This document shows, piece after piece, positions 12,549 through 25,596 of a DNA stretch of 64,000 nucleotides. The translations under genes were made by a program, and so were the position numbers. How positions within the stretch are numbered: position 1 is the stretch's first letter; the number at the start of each line of letters is the position of its first letter. The notes under the pieces are model-generated. The model was given only the letters and a program-made list of their open reading frames with translations. It did not search any database and was not told the DNA's origin. Origin of the DNA: Megalobrama amblycephala (taxonomy: Eukaryota > Chordata > Actinopteri > Cypriniformes > Xenocyprididae); NCBI RefSeq assembly GCF_018812025.1, contig NC_063052.1, positions 18,435,414 to 18,499,413 on the forward strand, in the 5' to 3' direction.

Positions 12549-14460
12549 CAGGTGTGCATATATTGGATATTTTACAACAATCACTGCCTTATTAAAAAAT
12601 GTAGAGACTATATGAGTTCTCTTTGATACCTAGTTTTTTTGTGAATTTTATAATTTAAAAAAAGTAGCACAGTTTTGACTCAAGATAAATAGTATGACTT
12701 AAGATGCATGCATTTTCAGAATGTTTCAAATGTTATCGTGTGCTCCTTTGAACTGTTGCCCTGGAAACATTTAATTGCGCTAGAGAACAAATGACTGACT
12801 CAGCAGGCAAAAGAACAATGTGTTGAATTCATAGCTTATTGTCCCCCTGCACTTCAACAGACCCCCGCCGAGTTCAAAGGATGAGGAGTCCTGTGGAGTG
12901 GGATATCAGATCAATGTTCCCAACTTCTCCATTCAAAAACATTGAACTGGATTAATCTTAAGAAAATCTGGTCAGAAATCCGAAACCAATAACACTGACC
13001 TGAAGAAGCTCTACAGTGCTGTGCTTTTCATCCAGTCAGTATTTAAAGGCCCCTACGTAAGCTATGATTTGACCTCTTCCACTATTTTAAACAAAGATCA
13101 TATTCAAATAATAAATCATAATTAATTCAATAATTTTTAATGGTTAAAGTTTTTTCTGGTCTTACACAATTTCCAAAAGCAGAATTTGTTACTGTGCACT
13201 GTAAAAAAATATATATTTTCATGATTTATTATCACAACAGTTTTTTTCTTTTGTCAAATCAACTTCAATAATTAATGTGGTTCCGATAACATAATATTTT
13301 AAGTTTCTGTTGATTGAACCAATTACCCATTGTATTAACTAAAATTTTTTATTTCAGTGAACTCAAAATTTTAATGCAACCAGGTACCTTTATTTTAAGT
13401 TAAATCAACAATTGTTTTATTTGTGATAACGCAATGAAACATCCCAAATTGTGCATACATAATTTTTGAACAGACTGTGATACAATTAATTTAACACATG
13501 CAAAACAAAAGAGAACCAATGGATTATTAATAACTGATTATGTTGTAGTTGATGTATGCTTTTTCCCATGAGCTTTTTGTTTTTCTATGCATTTTTTGCA
13601 TATTAAAATAAAACCTGTAGTAGTGTACCCCTTTTTTGCTAAATAATTTGTCAGATAAATCTTACCAAGTTAATTTTTCTTTTGATGATTTAATCAAACT
13701 TGTAAGATCACTAAAAACAAATTATTATGCCAATCCCCTCCTGACATCACTTTTGGCCTGTATATAAATGCCCCCTTTGAAAGTTTACTGAGGCCCCCTA
13801 GTGGGCCCCACCCCCTAATTGAGAATCACTGCTCTAGTGTAACATTAATAACTTTGCCAGTCTCTTAAGAACATTCAGCCACATAAACCTTTGCAGAGCC
13901 TACAAGGAACTTTTGAGCAACCGTTTTTAAGTTTCAAGTGTGTATTGACACTTGCAAATTGGAGACCTTGAGCTATAGTACTGAAGAAAAAGATGGACTA
14001 AACTGAGAGATCTTGGATTGTCATAATCTTTTGATGAGCTTTAATCACCATTAATTAAGCCTATCAATCACTATGAAGAGTGTGAGATGTAAGTGATCCT
14101 AGTATCGGTCTATATGGTGAAGTGAAGGGGGAGAGGTGCGAGTCCAAAGCTCCTCCCAGCTGATTGTTGAGAGCAGGAGTGATTCAGTCCCATTGTTTGA
14201 GAGGAGCGGATCAAACGCCCCACACAGAGAACCTCCTTTTCTCATGGAAATAAAGTGTCTGCCTCTCATTCATACATGAGTTTCTCTAATGCAAAGAAGT
14301 CGAGCACGCAGGGAGACTACACACTATTGAGTGAAGTTACGAGCACGCGAGACTGAAGTCTTGGAGAGACACTTTGGAGAAGAGGAACCCTGGACGCTCA
14401 CGCACGCTAAATGAGGTTATTTATTTAGTGAGATTGATGAGGTATTGCTGATATTTTACC
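12549..14460. other. Unassigned, includes the tpbg 5' flank
   Basis: AT-rich to about 14100, with a generic repeat-like stretch at 13200-13420 that recurs near 26460-26640. From 14140 to 14460 GC content rises. This is probably tpbg promoter and 5' UTR; no TATA box was found. Confidence 0.4.
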
Positions 14461-16494
14461 ATGTTTGCCCTTGGACGGTGCGCGCTTGTTTTTGGACTGC
14501 TGTGCGCTGGGCTCTCCGCGGGCGCATCGGTATGTCCAGCCGGCTGCGAGTGTTCAGAACCCGCGCTGACGGTCAAATGCGTTTCTAAAGATCTGCGGGA
14601 CATACCGACCGGCATCCCGAGCTACACCAGAAACCTATTCATCACTGGAAACCACATCAGTCAGATCGGACGCGAATCTTTCCAGGGACTGGATAACGTG
14701 ACAAATTTGTCATTGTCCAACAACAGGTAAAGTCAATGATATGCATCTGAAGCTACATCTAATTCATAAAATGCCACGTTAACCACTGTTAAAGTCATGG
14801 TGAATTAATATGGGATCTCCTTCAAACTTTGTAAGAAGATTTCTATCATTTTAAGGACAGTGAAGACAATCTAAGTTACCTGTTTAGGTATTTTGGTAGA
14901 AACTGATGGTAATTTTTCAAAAGAGAAAGCTCAGATCGCTTTAATATGTTTAATGTGTGTACAGGTTTTATTGACCCTCAGATATTTTTTAGCTTGTGTT
15001 TTATTTTTACATGAGCCAGATTCTATACATTGTGCTGCAAAATTTATGACCTAGTAAAACAGGTTTATGAAGAAATTATCTTATTAATCAAGGATGTGAT
15101 CACATGGGTCTATCCAGGACCAGATGTGAAAATGCCATCATAATATTGAGTGAATGTATCCCCCACAATTGTTTTATTCAGAAAGTTCCCCAAAAGAAGG
15201 TTTAAACAGTGTTAATAGGAAAACTGCACCTAAAAATCTTTCTGTAAGTAAATGATTTATCATGTTGGCGTTATCTTCTTTTAAATATGTTTATCAGTTT
15301 ATATGCATTTTCAATAAAAACTAGTTTTACCATTTTTACCATCAAAATAAGATGCTGACATGGCTTAAAACAAACAAATAAATAAGCCCCCATAATATCA
15401 GTGGTAGTTCTGACCCTGCAACTGTACTCTTAAAAATAAAGGCTCTTTATTAGCCTTGATGGTTCCATTAAGAACCTTTAAAATCCATGGAATCTTTCCA
15501 TTGCACAAAAGGTTCTTTAGATTATTAAAATGTTCTTTTTTAAGCCCTGTTCACTGAAAGGTTCTTTGGGGAACCCAAAATGTTTCTTCAGTGGCATCAA
15601 TGACATAAACCACCTTTTGGAATTGTTCATTTTTCTCTGTCCAGGATCTCTGAGGTGAAGTCTCACACATTTTCTAACTTGCGGAGCCTCAGATCGCTGG
15701 ACCTCAGCAATAACCAGCTGGCCATCATCCATCCTGAGGCGTTCACTGTCCAGACCCGTATGTTGAGGGAGCTCAACCTCAGTCGGGCTCTCTACAACCA
15801 CTCATCTGTCATTGATTTAGCCACCTCTCTTCGCTGGAGTACCTTGAGTGACCTGCTGGGGCTGGACCTGTCCAGTAATGGCCTTGTCTACCTGCCCCCC
15901 GGCATCTTTTGCCATCTTGTCGGCCTGCGGCGCCTTCACCTTGCCAACAACTCTATAGTGTCCATACATAACGGCACATTCACAGGACTGGATCACCTTC
16001 AGGAGCTCGATCTCACCCATAATGCCCTCAGGACTTTGCGTGAAGAGGCTCTGAAAGAGCTGGAGCAGTTGCGTTCGGTAAGGCTCCACTTGGCGGAGAA
16101 TCCTTATACCTGCACATGTGACATCGAGCCTTTTGCCACCTGGCTGAACGACTCAAGAGTGCATGTAGAGGACATTGAACGCCTGACTTGTGCGTTCCCT
16201 GTTTCGTTGCAGAACACATCGCTATTGACGGTGGGCGAACTGGAGTTGGGTTGCCATAAGGCAGGAGAGGGCGACAACCTAGCACTGCAGACCTCCTACG
16301 TATTCCTGGGTCTTGTGCTGGGATTTGTTGGTCTCATGTTTCTCTTTGTGCTTTATCTGAACCGCAAAGGTATTAAGAAGCGCATCTACGACATGCGTGA
16401 CGCATGCCGGGAAGTCTGGGAAGGGTACCACTACCGATACGAGATCGACTCCGATCCCAGATTGTCGCAGTTTTCTACAACAGCCGATGTGTGA
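14461..16494 (+). CDS. tpbg: Trophoblast glycoprotein (5T4/Waif1-like) LRR membrane protein
   Basis: Two coding exons, 14461-14726 and 15645-16494, joined at AG|gtaaag and ctgtccag|G, give 371 residues. In order: a signal peptide (about residues 1-23), an LRRNT cysteine cap (CPAGCEC), leucine-rich repeats of the LxxLxLxxN type, an LRRCT cap with cysteines near 245, 247, 271 and 292, one transmembrane helix (about 306-327), and a short basic tail ending STTADV, a class of C-terminus that binds PDZ domains. There are several N-glycosylation sequons (NVT, NLS, NHS, NNS, NGT, NDS, NTS). The tail stretch EGYHYRYEI is characteristic of TPBG. In the family TPBG is a plasma-membrane glycoprotein that inhibits Wnt/beta-catenin signalling by acting on LRP6, and human TPBG is slightly longer (about 420 residues). 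The start is the first ATG before the signal peptide. The intron splits an LRR, whereas human TPBG coding sequence is, as I recall, uninterrupted. Fish have paralogues and I cannot say which one this is. Confidence 0.93.
14727..15644 (+). other. tpbg intron 1 with a MITE next to the acceptor
   Basis: This 918 bp intron has a gtaaag donor and a ttttctctgtccag acceptor and lies in phase 2. Its last 200 bases (about 15425-15603) are a short repeat-derived segment with inverted pieces: aaggctctttattagcc and ggttccattaagaacctt, with later ggttcttt and aaccc blocks. The repeat ends only about 40 bases before exon 2. Confidence 0.6.
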
Positions 16495-17663
16495 TCAGAC
16501 ATGAACTCTTCCCAAACTACGCTCCTCATATGAACTTGTTTTCTATTGCATTTATACTTGGAAAATGCCCGTATGTGATGCGAACATGTAGACATATTTA
16601 AGTAGGCACATTTCTTGTGGAAAGCATGTACTGCCTGTCTTGTCGAAGCCTTTATAACAAGCACACCTCCCCCTCAAGTCTGCACAGAATTGGCCCCAAG
16701 ATGCATTTGCTTCTCAATCATCATGGGATGTTTGAGGATTAGCCCAATAAAGGGGCAGAAGCCATAAAGCAACTCTGACCACCACCAACAAACCCCCCCA
16801 CAAATCTCCATTGTCCTGTACTGGAATATTGCCCACCTCTTTAGTGCTCAAGTGCCTTGTTTATTGGATTTAAGGGGCTGACCAGCTTCAAAAAGGGACA
16901 ACTCTCATATATATATAGATATATAAATGCATACTGTGCTGTTTGTGGAGTTTTGAGGACTGTTTTATTGCATGCTTGTGCGGCTGTTTTTATGGAAGCA
17001 TATGCAGTTCTAGTGTCGGACCCTGAGCAACAGAATTAGCAGCCTTCTATGGTCCTTTCTGTCCCTCTATCCACAGGGAGTCTGTGAAGAATGTGCCGGA
17101 TTTTCTCTCCAAAAGCATTCCAGCAGGAGGATAACCTCCTCTAAGCTCTAGAAGGAGGATCTTTTAAAGAAAGAGACCCAGTTTGCTGAAATCTCCGGCT
17201 GCTTTTTTTTCCCGTTCAAAAGAGACGTTTGCTTTGTTTTTATTCCACTCATTTTTATTGTCAGAATGATGAGAACCAGCCCTTATGAGGGCCGCTGAGC
17301 GAGACCCCTCCTCCGTGAAGCCTGTTCGCTCTTTGAAGACTCAGTCTGGCTCAGTTCCTCATATGTTCCCCAGCTTTTTCTGTTTAAGGGACTGTTACGG
17401 TGATAAGATACAGATGAAGCTGGGGCCATTGTGCTGAAGGGTCTCATGCTCTATTTTTTGAGTACTGTTTCCAAATGTGTAAGACTGAAAAGAAATATGC
17501 TTGATGTGTTGTGCCAGTGTGCTGCACTTGTGTTTGGATAACATGGTTTTATGCAGCATATGTTTGTCAAAAGACTATTTAGTCTTTGAGTGAATCTCAC
17601 ATAGACCAGCAATTTCTTGTTTAAATTAATTCGTATTTCACCTTATGAAAAGAAAAAAATAAA
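16495..17663 (+). other. tpbg 3' UTR with polyadenylation signal
   Basis: No supported coding sequence follows the tpbg stop for about 1.2 kb. The first good AATAAA is at 17658-17663 and is followed by a T-rich stretch, which gives a 3' UTR of roughly 1.15 kb. The ORFs here do not resemble a protein. Confidence 0.5.
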
Positions 17664-17798
17664 TATTTTGCATAACCGAAAGACAATTTTTTTTTTTTTT
17701 GCATTGTGACTTATGACAATTACGTTTCTCTCTTTCTCTCTACATATATATAATATTGATATATAATATTGATATATATTGTGAAGTAGTATAAGTAA

Positions 17799-18351
17799 CA
17801 CCGTGTCCTAACCAGACGCAACGCAACACCGCGACACGCGATAAAAGTATCTTTTCCATGTAAATATGGAGTTTTTGTCCTAACCAGCAACACAAAGAAT
17901 GGCAATGATAATATCAGGTACCGTTTATGTGCTTTATTTAATGTTAAATGCGTCTAATATGAGTTTGAATATCATTCTGTGTTCCCAGCTTTTTAGCTGC
18001 AATGAAAACAACACTGGCTAATTCACCTCAGATCTTGAAAATAAATAAATGAGCACAAGTCAACTCAATGCGAACAAACAAGTGTGCTCTATCAAAAAGA
18101 TTGTTTCAGTCACTCCGTTTGTACTTTAAATAATGTTTAAATGAATAATGTTTGAATAAATATTTATGAATGAACTATGAACTATGCACTTACCCATTTC
18201 ATCGTGTCTGCTGTGCTCTTGCCAAGAGAGCCCGCCCATACTCTCTTCTGATTGGCTGTGGGTTTTGATTGATTTTTATCGCTTCTCATTGTCGCGTCGC
18301 GTCTAGTGTGGACTGGAATCTTATCACATCGCGTGTAGTTATGACACGGTG
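17799..18351. mobile_element. PIF/Harbinger-type MITE
   Basis: Inverted ends caccgtgtc and gacacggtg with TAA at both flanks (17796-17798, 18352-18354). The subterminal cgcaacgcaac and cgcgtcgcgtc blocks are also inverted. Confidence 0.7.
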
Positions 18352-18354
18352 TAA

Positions 18355-19536
18355 GTCATGGTAGTATTTGTTCTGAATATAATTATCGTTTGTTTTATTA
18401 TTGTGGAGGATTTTCTTAACCGTCATAGTGTCACAGTGCGAAAAAATATTTGTGAAAATGAAATTAAAATCAGTGAAAATGAACATATATTGTGAGATTC
18501 ACCCATGTCCGCAATGTTTTCTATTGAGAACATTATGGTAAAAACATCATATCTTTGCTTCAGAAATTATGATATGAAATTTGAAATTGGGCCGTCTTCC
18601 ATTGTACTTTCATAGCTTTCTACTCATGTATTATTCATTATATTCAAATTAATCTTTCCATAAAGAGATAAGGAAAACCGTTTAAGTGGGATGCCAAAAG
18701 CAAAATGTTTACTCATGAATTTATCAGGTATCAAGTGCAAAACAACTCTTGCGTGGATGTGTCATGCATCGCATGGACAAATAATTGGTCTTTCTTCAGG
18801 GCAGAGTTTATTTTGCATGCTAAAAAATAAAGGTTTTTACATTTTAAATTTAAATTAGTCTCCATCTTGAGTCTTGTTGGTCAGAAAGATGTTTGTGGTT
18901 TCATGTTGTGGTATCCTGTTCTTTGAGGGATAGCTCATGGATAATTCTCCTTTATTTTACAAAAGGAATTATTCATGACAAACTTTACTAATTTCAAAGG
19001 AAATATCTCACTATCAACGTATCTCACAAATTACTCCAAGTTTTCCCTTCATTTTGAGTACCTTATTGTATTATCCTTCAAATCAATCCAAATGAAACTG
19101 CATATTGCAGAATGAACTCAGTGAAAATGCGTTATACGTTATAATGTTGATGCTTTAATATTATTCTCCCTCATAACAAAAGGACTTTACCAAGAGCTTG
19201 CAGGGCATCAGAGGTGTTTCATAACTGATAATAACTGTGAGCAGGCTTAGTCGCATTTTACGGCTGCAAATCTCCACATGCAATATGTTATTGGAAACAC
19301 ATGAGTTCAGCAAATGTATGATAATCAGCTACAGTATAAAGTTGTATGTAAAGCCTCATTGAAAATCATCTGTGGTTCAGAGCAAGGCTCTGTGTCTTAA
19401 TTTAAAACATCTAAAAACATTTTAATGAACATTTTAAGTCAGCCTTCTACCATAAGTAAATCAGATTAGTTCACATTGGCAGCAATCTGGAGAAAAAAAG
19501 TCTTATTTTCAATGCGAGTTGGCAATTCGAGGTGAC
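18355..19536. other. Gene-free, nothing recognised
   Basis: AT-rich, no supported feature. Confidence 0.4.
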
Positions 19537-19540
19537 TTAA

Positions 19541-19865
19541 AGGGATAGTTCACCCAAAAATGACAATTCTGTCATCATTTATTCACCCTCAAGTTGTTCC
19601 AGACCTGTAAAAATGTCTTTGTTCTGTAGAACACAAAAGAAGATATTTTGAAGAAAGTTTGTAACCAGGCTCCTTAGCGGCACCATTGACTTAGTAGGGA
19701 AAAAAATACTATGTAAGTCAATGGTGCCCAAAACTGTTCAGTTTCCCACATTCTTCAAAATATCTTCCTTTGTATTCATCAAAACAAAGAAATGTATACA
19801 GGTGTGGAACAACCTGAAGGTGAGTAAATGATGACAGAATTGTCATTTTTGGGTGAACTATCCCT
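19541..19865. mobile_element. Complete TTAA-flanked palindromic MITE (Angel-like)
   Basis: 325 bp; TTAA at 19537-19540 and 19866-19869; ends agggatagttcacccaaaaa and the exact complement at the right. The arms stay complementary almost to the centre (gacttagtaggg / ctatgtaagtc). Confidence 0.85.
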
Positions 19866-19993
19866 TTAAGCAACAGTTGATAATGTGAAAAAAAAAAAAA
19901 AAAAAATTGAGTTCAAGTTTATGCAAACACTAAACATTGACCAATGACCAAGTAATCTACTGCCAGTCAAGTGAAAACTGTACAGCAGTTTAA

Positions 19994-20578
19994 AGGAACA
20001 CTCCACTTTTTTTGAAAATAGGCTCATTTTCCAACTAAAATGAAACGATTGATTTTTACTGTTTTCTAATCCATTCAGCCGATCTCCGGGTCTGGCGGTA
20101 CCACTTTTAGCATAGCTTAGCATAGTTCATTGAATCTGATTAGACCGTTAGCATCTCGCTCAAAAATGACCAAAGAGTTTCAATATTTTTCCTATTTAAA
20201 ACTTGACTCTTCTGAATTTACATCGTGTACTGAGACTGACAGAAAATGAAAAGTTGCGATTTTCTAGGCCGATATGGCTAGAAACTATACTCTCATTCCG
20301 GCATAATAATCAAGGAACTTTGCTGCCGTACCATGGGTGCAGCAGGCGCAATGATATTACGCAGCGCCTGTGACCCACTGTTTGCACAGGGAGTGTGCCT
20401 TGCAACCATGGAGACGTTTGTGAGAGACTCTGCATAATATCATTATTGAAACTCTTTTTTGAGCAAGATGCTAACGGTCTAATCAGATTTAATGAACTAT
20501 GCTAAGCTATGCTAAAAGTGGTACCGTCAGACCCGGAGATCGGCTGAATGGATTCGAAAACGGTTTTAAAGTGTTCCT
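19994..20578. mobile_element. TTAA-flanked MITE, family F2
   Basis: TTAA at both ends (19990-19993, 20579-20582). Termini aggaacactccactttttt and aagtgttcct; inverted arms include cgatctccgggtctggcggt. A second copy is at 25597-26452. Confidence 0.8.
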
Positions 20579-20582
20579 TTAA

Positions 20583-22022
20583 CCTCTATATGTGTGAAGG
20601 CCCCTATACAATGAAGCGTTTTTATTGCTATTGCTTAATGGTATCTTGCCTGGTTATGACACAATGTTAGTATTGCTGATAGTGATGGCAGCATGAGAGC
20701 AGAAGTGAAGAGTTTACAAAGTATCTCTTTCCTCCAACAGCTCCCTGTGCAGAAGACCATGGTGGGCTTGTTAAAAACAAAGAAGAAATTTAGCCAATTA
20801 GTTATAAATTTATGGTTGTCCTAAGGCTCAGACCCACAAAAATTGCTATTTACCTGGCATCATCTGGCTGGACACCGCTGTGCCAAAGAACAGTAGTGAA
20901 GATTAATGTAATCTTCTCTCGGCCTCATGGTAAGCCTGCAGGCAAGACAAAATATCCCACGGCTCTAAATTTCATCTTGTTTGCGTCTGACTTTCAAGCA
21001 AACTAGCCTTTTAAGAACAAGAACAAAGAAATCCATGTTCATGTGACTGCTGTGCTGTGTATGAGACACACTTGTTTTATTTTCATAGTTTTATTCTTTC
21101 TTGATGGCCCTACGCTGTGGTTTTGCTGTTAAAAATGAAAGTGCCTTTGGGATGTTACAGAGAAATGCTGCTCTTTTTGCAATTAGTCATGTATTTGCAG
21201 ACTCTAATGCTCTTTGGTTTAGAAACATCCTGGCACCATTAAGAGACATTTAGTGGATTGATATATGGGTTCATGAAATGAATCTGACATCTTTGAGGGA
21301 TTCAAAACATTAAAGGCAAACCCACAACAGTCAACAGCGATTTAGTGGCAGCTGACTGTCTAGAGAGGCATTTTTCTCCTCAGGTTTCTTTCTTAACCTC
21401 AATTCCCACATCTAGCTTGTCTCTTCATTATGAATTCTTTAGTAAATAACTCTTTGTTACACTTCTTGTCTCTTTCCATATCTTTTATTTTCATTAAGAA
21501 ATATATGACTCGTTTTATTACCCTCAGATACATGTGTGAGGGATTGAATATAACCCTAACCCTATATTAAACATCAGTTCATAACTCATCCTGCAGGAAA
21601 ATTTTTGCCTGATGAATGGTAAAACGTAGGAAGAAATACCATAGACTTCTAAAGGAAAGTGTCAAGTCATATCTAGAGAGAGGTATTTATTACAGAAATA
21701 CTTTAGCTAGTCCTAGACTAAAATGTATGTTTGAGCTGTTTTAACTGAAAGAAACTTGCACTGACATATCTTAGAATATGCCATTGTTTCGTCTCATAAG
21801 ATGCACATCAGTAATGTTTTTGTTTTGTTTTTTGTTTTTTCCGAAGACATATAAAAGCTACTTAAATAGTTAAACTAAGGCCTAATCCTGGTTTAATAAG
21901 CCCTGTCTGTGAAACCAGGCCAATATGTTTTTATTTCATAATCACATCGATTGTCTTTGAAATATGGTTAAAGTGTACTGCAGAATGTACTGACAAGCAT
22001 TTTTGGTAAACTAAAATATACT
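20583..22022. other. Gene-free, nothing recognised
   Basis: No supported coding or repeat feature apart from low-complexity AT runs. Confidence 0.4.
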
Positions 22023-22321
22023 TTAAAGCTGCAGTCTGTAACGTTTTTTGGATAAAAATGATCCAAAATCAATTTTTGAGCAAGTACATAACCAGCCAGT
22101 GTTCAAAACTATCTCCTTACCTTAGCCAATTCACAATGGTAAGCTTGTAATAATGTTTTCTAATTCAAATGGTAGTGGTAGGTTTCCGCGGGAAATTCAA
22201 GCTTGCCGCCGTTCGTCTTTGCGTCATTATGCAATCTCAGCTAGTAGGCTATATGGCATGTGAGGATGCTGCATGTGACGGATCATTTATAGCCTTTTCT
22301 CACAGCAGCCGGTATAATTAA

Positions 22322-23140
22322 CCCTTAAATGCATACCTCGGGTCTTTAGTGACCCGGGACATCATTCACTACCCTCCTCCTCGTTCATTTTTTAAAGTTA
22401 GACATCAACCTTCTTGGTATTCCTCAATTAATTCATTATAAAGAATATAACAAGAAAAAAAAATCATAAAATTATAAAAGAATGCATTTTTTTTATTCAT
22501 TTTTTGTAAAAATTAAATAGGGTCACTAATGACCCGAGGTGTGTATGAGTGTACGTATATTTTTTCTGCACAACAATAATTGAATCTTAGATGATGGAAT
22601 AAGTGCAATTCACCTTTATTCCACAAGGTGGCAATGTCTGATACAAAATGTTGAAGTGACGACTCATTCAGACAGAAAACGAAATAATAAGAAAAACATG
22701 AAATGGCTCAGCGATTTACTGCAGAGCAAGCAGTGAACGCAATCAAATATGACTGTAACTGTTACTGGATGGATCTGGTGAAGCTGTTAGCGATCGAAAT
22801 ATTGATTTTGAATATGCTGAAAATTATATAGTTTTGAGAATACGTTTGAGATCGCGAATGGGCTCATTTGTGACCTCAAACATAAAACTAGCCTATTATT
22901 TGCTGAATTTACTGGGAAATGAGCTCTGACGAGGACAGTGGTGATGGCATAAAACATCTGCTCAAACAGAGCCTTTTCAAGCTCCAAAAGGTAACAAAAT
23001 ATGATTTATTGTTACTCTAATATCAGAGGAGTTTTATATTATCGCGATAGGTAGAGATCCTTCCGTGTTAGATATAGATCCGGGTCGATAAAGACCCGAA
23101 TATGTAAGAATGATTGGCGAAACAGTCATGCATTTAAGGG
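22322..23140 (+). mobile_element. Internally deleted piggyBac-like element
   Basis: TTAA at 22318-22321 and 23141-23144; inverted ends cccttaaatgcat and atgcatttaaggg; subterminal inverted gggtc/gaccc blocks near 22340, 22518 and 23080. Inside, ATGGCTCAGCGATTTACTGC (from 22702) encodes MAQRFTAEQAVNAI, resembling a piggyBac transposase N-terminus, with an acidic SDEDSGDG stretch after frameshifts. The catalytic region is missing. Confidence 0.6.
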
Positions 23141-23287
23141 TTAAATTTATAATTTTGATTGCGGATTGACATATTAACATTAGAGATTAGACTGTACAGA
23201 GAGTATAATCTACAGGTAACGCTAATACACACTAAATACACAGAGTCACGCAATGCTTGCACGGTTTGATGTGATATGAGCTAACTG

Positions 23288-24025
23288 CAGAGGTGTAAAG
23301 TACTTGAGTAAATGTAATTGGTTACTGTACTTAAGTATCTTTTTTGCTACTTTGTAGTTGTACTGAGTATCAAATATATTGGCAACTTTTACACTCTACT
23401 TCACTACATTTTTGAGCAAGTAAATGTACTTTTTACTCCACTACATTTGTGATGAGTAATGCAATTACAAATTACATTTTTCATGGCAGCTACATTTTTC
23501 TGCAGCAGTTTGTTTCTGATATAAAGAAGCGATATCGCCATCTAAGGGCATTTAAGGTACTATATCTTGTGCGTTTTGCCTTCACTCACTTGTTTTATTT
23601 ATCCGCTATATTGACAAGACCGTTTTGAAGGATATTGGTTACTTATGGCCTTTTTGTGCACTTGAGACTTGACTGAGACTTGAGAGTTTGTAGACGTTTA
23701 AAAGGTTGTTGTGTCGACCTTGATTTATTGCAACATTGAGGTGTTAAATTTTATTTTGATTTTAGAAAATAAACTTGCATTTCTCATCTTACAAATGAAT
23801 TGTTTCTTATTTTCACTGGCATGTCTCTCAGATGTTGAGGACTAGTGCATCTCTGAGCCTACATTCAGCATGAGTAAAATACTTAAGTACTGTTAAAATC
23901 AGATACTCTAAGACTTTTACTCAAGTTGTATTGGAATTGATTACTTCTTGTAGTGGAGTCATTTTTGATGTAAGGTATCAGGACGTTTACTCAAGTATGG
24001 TTTTCAGGTACTCTTTACACCTCTG
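23288..24025. mobile_element. hAT-type MITE
   Basis: Inverted ends cagaggtgtaaagtac and actctttacacctctg. Flanks gctaactg and gctatgca are partly alike, consistent with a decayed 8 bp duplication. Confidence 0.6.
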
Positions 24026-24338
24026 GCTATGCAAGCGTTAGATTTAATCACCATTGGTAGCGTGATTTATTGTAATGCTTTTTTTTCCCAGTTGCTCAGA
24101 ACAACTTTTCCAGTGAAAATTCTTATTTTGATCATACTTCCAAGACTACAATCTGTGACTCCAAAGTACATTAAAAACTTGTGCAGTGACTGACAGCCAC
24201 ACATTCTCCTCAAAACATTAGATTCATCCGCGCTGAGGAGCCATGTAGATGCACAACCCACTTCCACAAATAACTGCAATTGTAGGTTTCAAACAGAGAT
24301 GGCGACAAAGAGGCAAAACTTACGGACTGCAGCTTTAA

Positions 24339-25592
24339 TGTATGTAACTATTTAAGAAACAGTCATGAAAGTGACCTCTTAAAGTATAAGTGGCCTTTTA
24401 TTTCATAAATATTATATTATCTGCAAGTACAAAAACTATATTTTGAAGTACACTACAAGAGAACATTCAATACAATTAAGTGCACTTCTTTTCACAAAGG
24501 CATTCATCTAAAAAGCACCCACAATAATTCCCCAGTGACCACCCACAACAACAATGCATTGAGTTTTGCGCAAGGAAACACTGCTCTCCAGAAAATTTCA
24601 AAATCTAGCTCATTTTATGTCTTCAGTGAGACTTATGTTGTAAATCAAGTGATTTCATTGTGGTTTTAGCAAGATTGCATGATGTTTCTGTACATGCTAA
24701 GTTAGTTGAATAGATCATTTTGCCTTTTGCCTCTCTCTCACACACACACACACATAAAGCATCTAGTTCTCTCCACAGCACTAATTATCAGCTTGTGCTG
24801 TTTATTCAGGTTTATCTATTTGCTTATTTCAGTTGTCCAACCAGCCCAATGACAACAGGCAGCTATAAAGGTCCTACTCCCAGCGGCGGTGCGCCATTGT
24901 CCAACTGTTGGCTGAGCTTTGGCAAACGATTGTATTTTGAAAGCTTTACTAAACGGGGGTTTATTATAGCTGGAGGTACAGCCAATGCAGTGTCTGCTCC
25001 ATTTATCACTTTCAATTAGGGGTAACAATCAACTCACACTCATACACACACCAGTATGCACCTGCTTACACAAACACACACTCCCAGCCAAGCACACACA
25101 CAATGATGGATGTGCTGCTATATGCTACATACCAGTTGTGCTTTTCCTCACGTGGCCTTTTCATGTATAATAATATAATCTCAGCAAATAAAGTTGAAGG
25201 TATTATTGCAGCATTCTATATTGAGTAATGTGTTGTGGTGAAAGACACAGGATTTAATAAAAGTCAATAAATCACGATTATTGCTCACTAGCATGAAGTA
25301 GGAACCATAACAGGCTTTCAGAACTCTCTATGATGCAGAGATTTCATGGCCCATCAGGTGAATCTCATGAAGAAATGTTCAAGTAATGTTTCACCCCAAC
25401 ATAAAAAAGAAAAAAAATATCAATATTTAGCATAAATGAAGCCTATATGTGTTATTTGTGTAATTCCCAATATTCTCAATGAAGATTCTCATTACTGTAA
25501 TACAGTAATTTTTGATTGTTCTGCAGTAAAAATAGTGTAGTAGGCTGCATCGATTTTTAATTTTTTTTTAATTCAACATAATCAGTACAAAT
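24339..25592. other. Gene-free, short CA tracts
   Basis: (CA)n at about 24738-24755. No gene or element recognised. Confidence 0.4.
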
Positions 25593-25596
25593 TTAA

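Larger units (their letters stand above)
22027..24334. mobile_element. Split TTAA MITE hosting two younger elements
   Basis: Inverted ends agctgcagtctgtaacg and ttacggactgcagct with TTAA at 22023-22026 and 24335-24338. Inside are a piggyBac-like remnant (22322-23140) and a hAT MITE (23288-24025). Confidence 0.7.

Noticed and set aside
15817..16285. Minus-strand frames over tpbg
   Set aside because: Shadows of tpbg exon 2.
24720..25019. 99-codon + frame and its minus-strand shadow
   Set aside because: Opens on a CA microsatellite; nothing protein-like.
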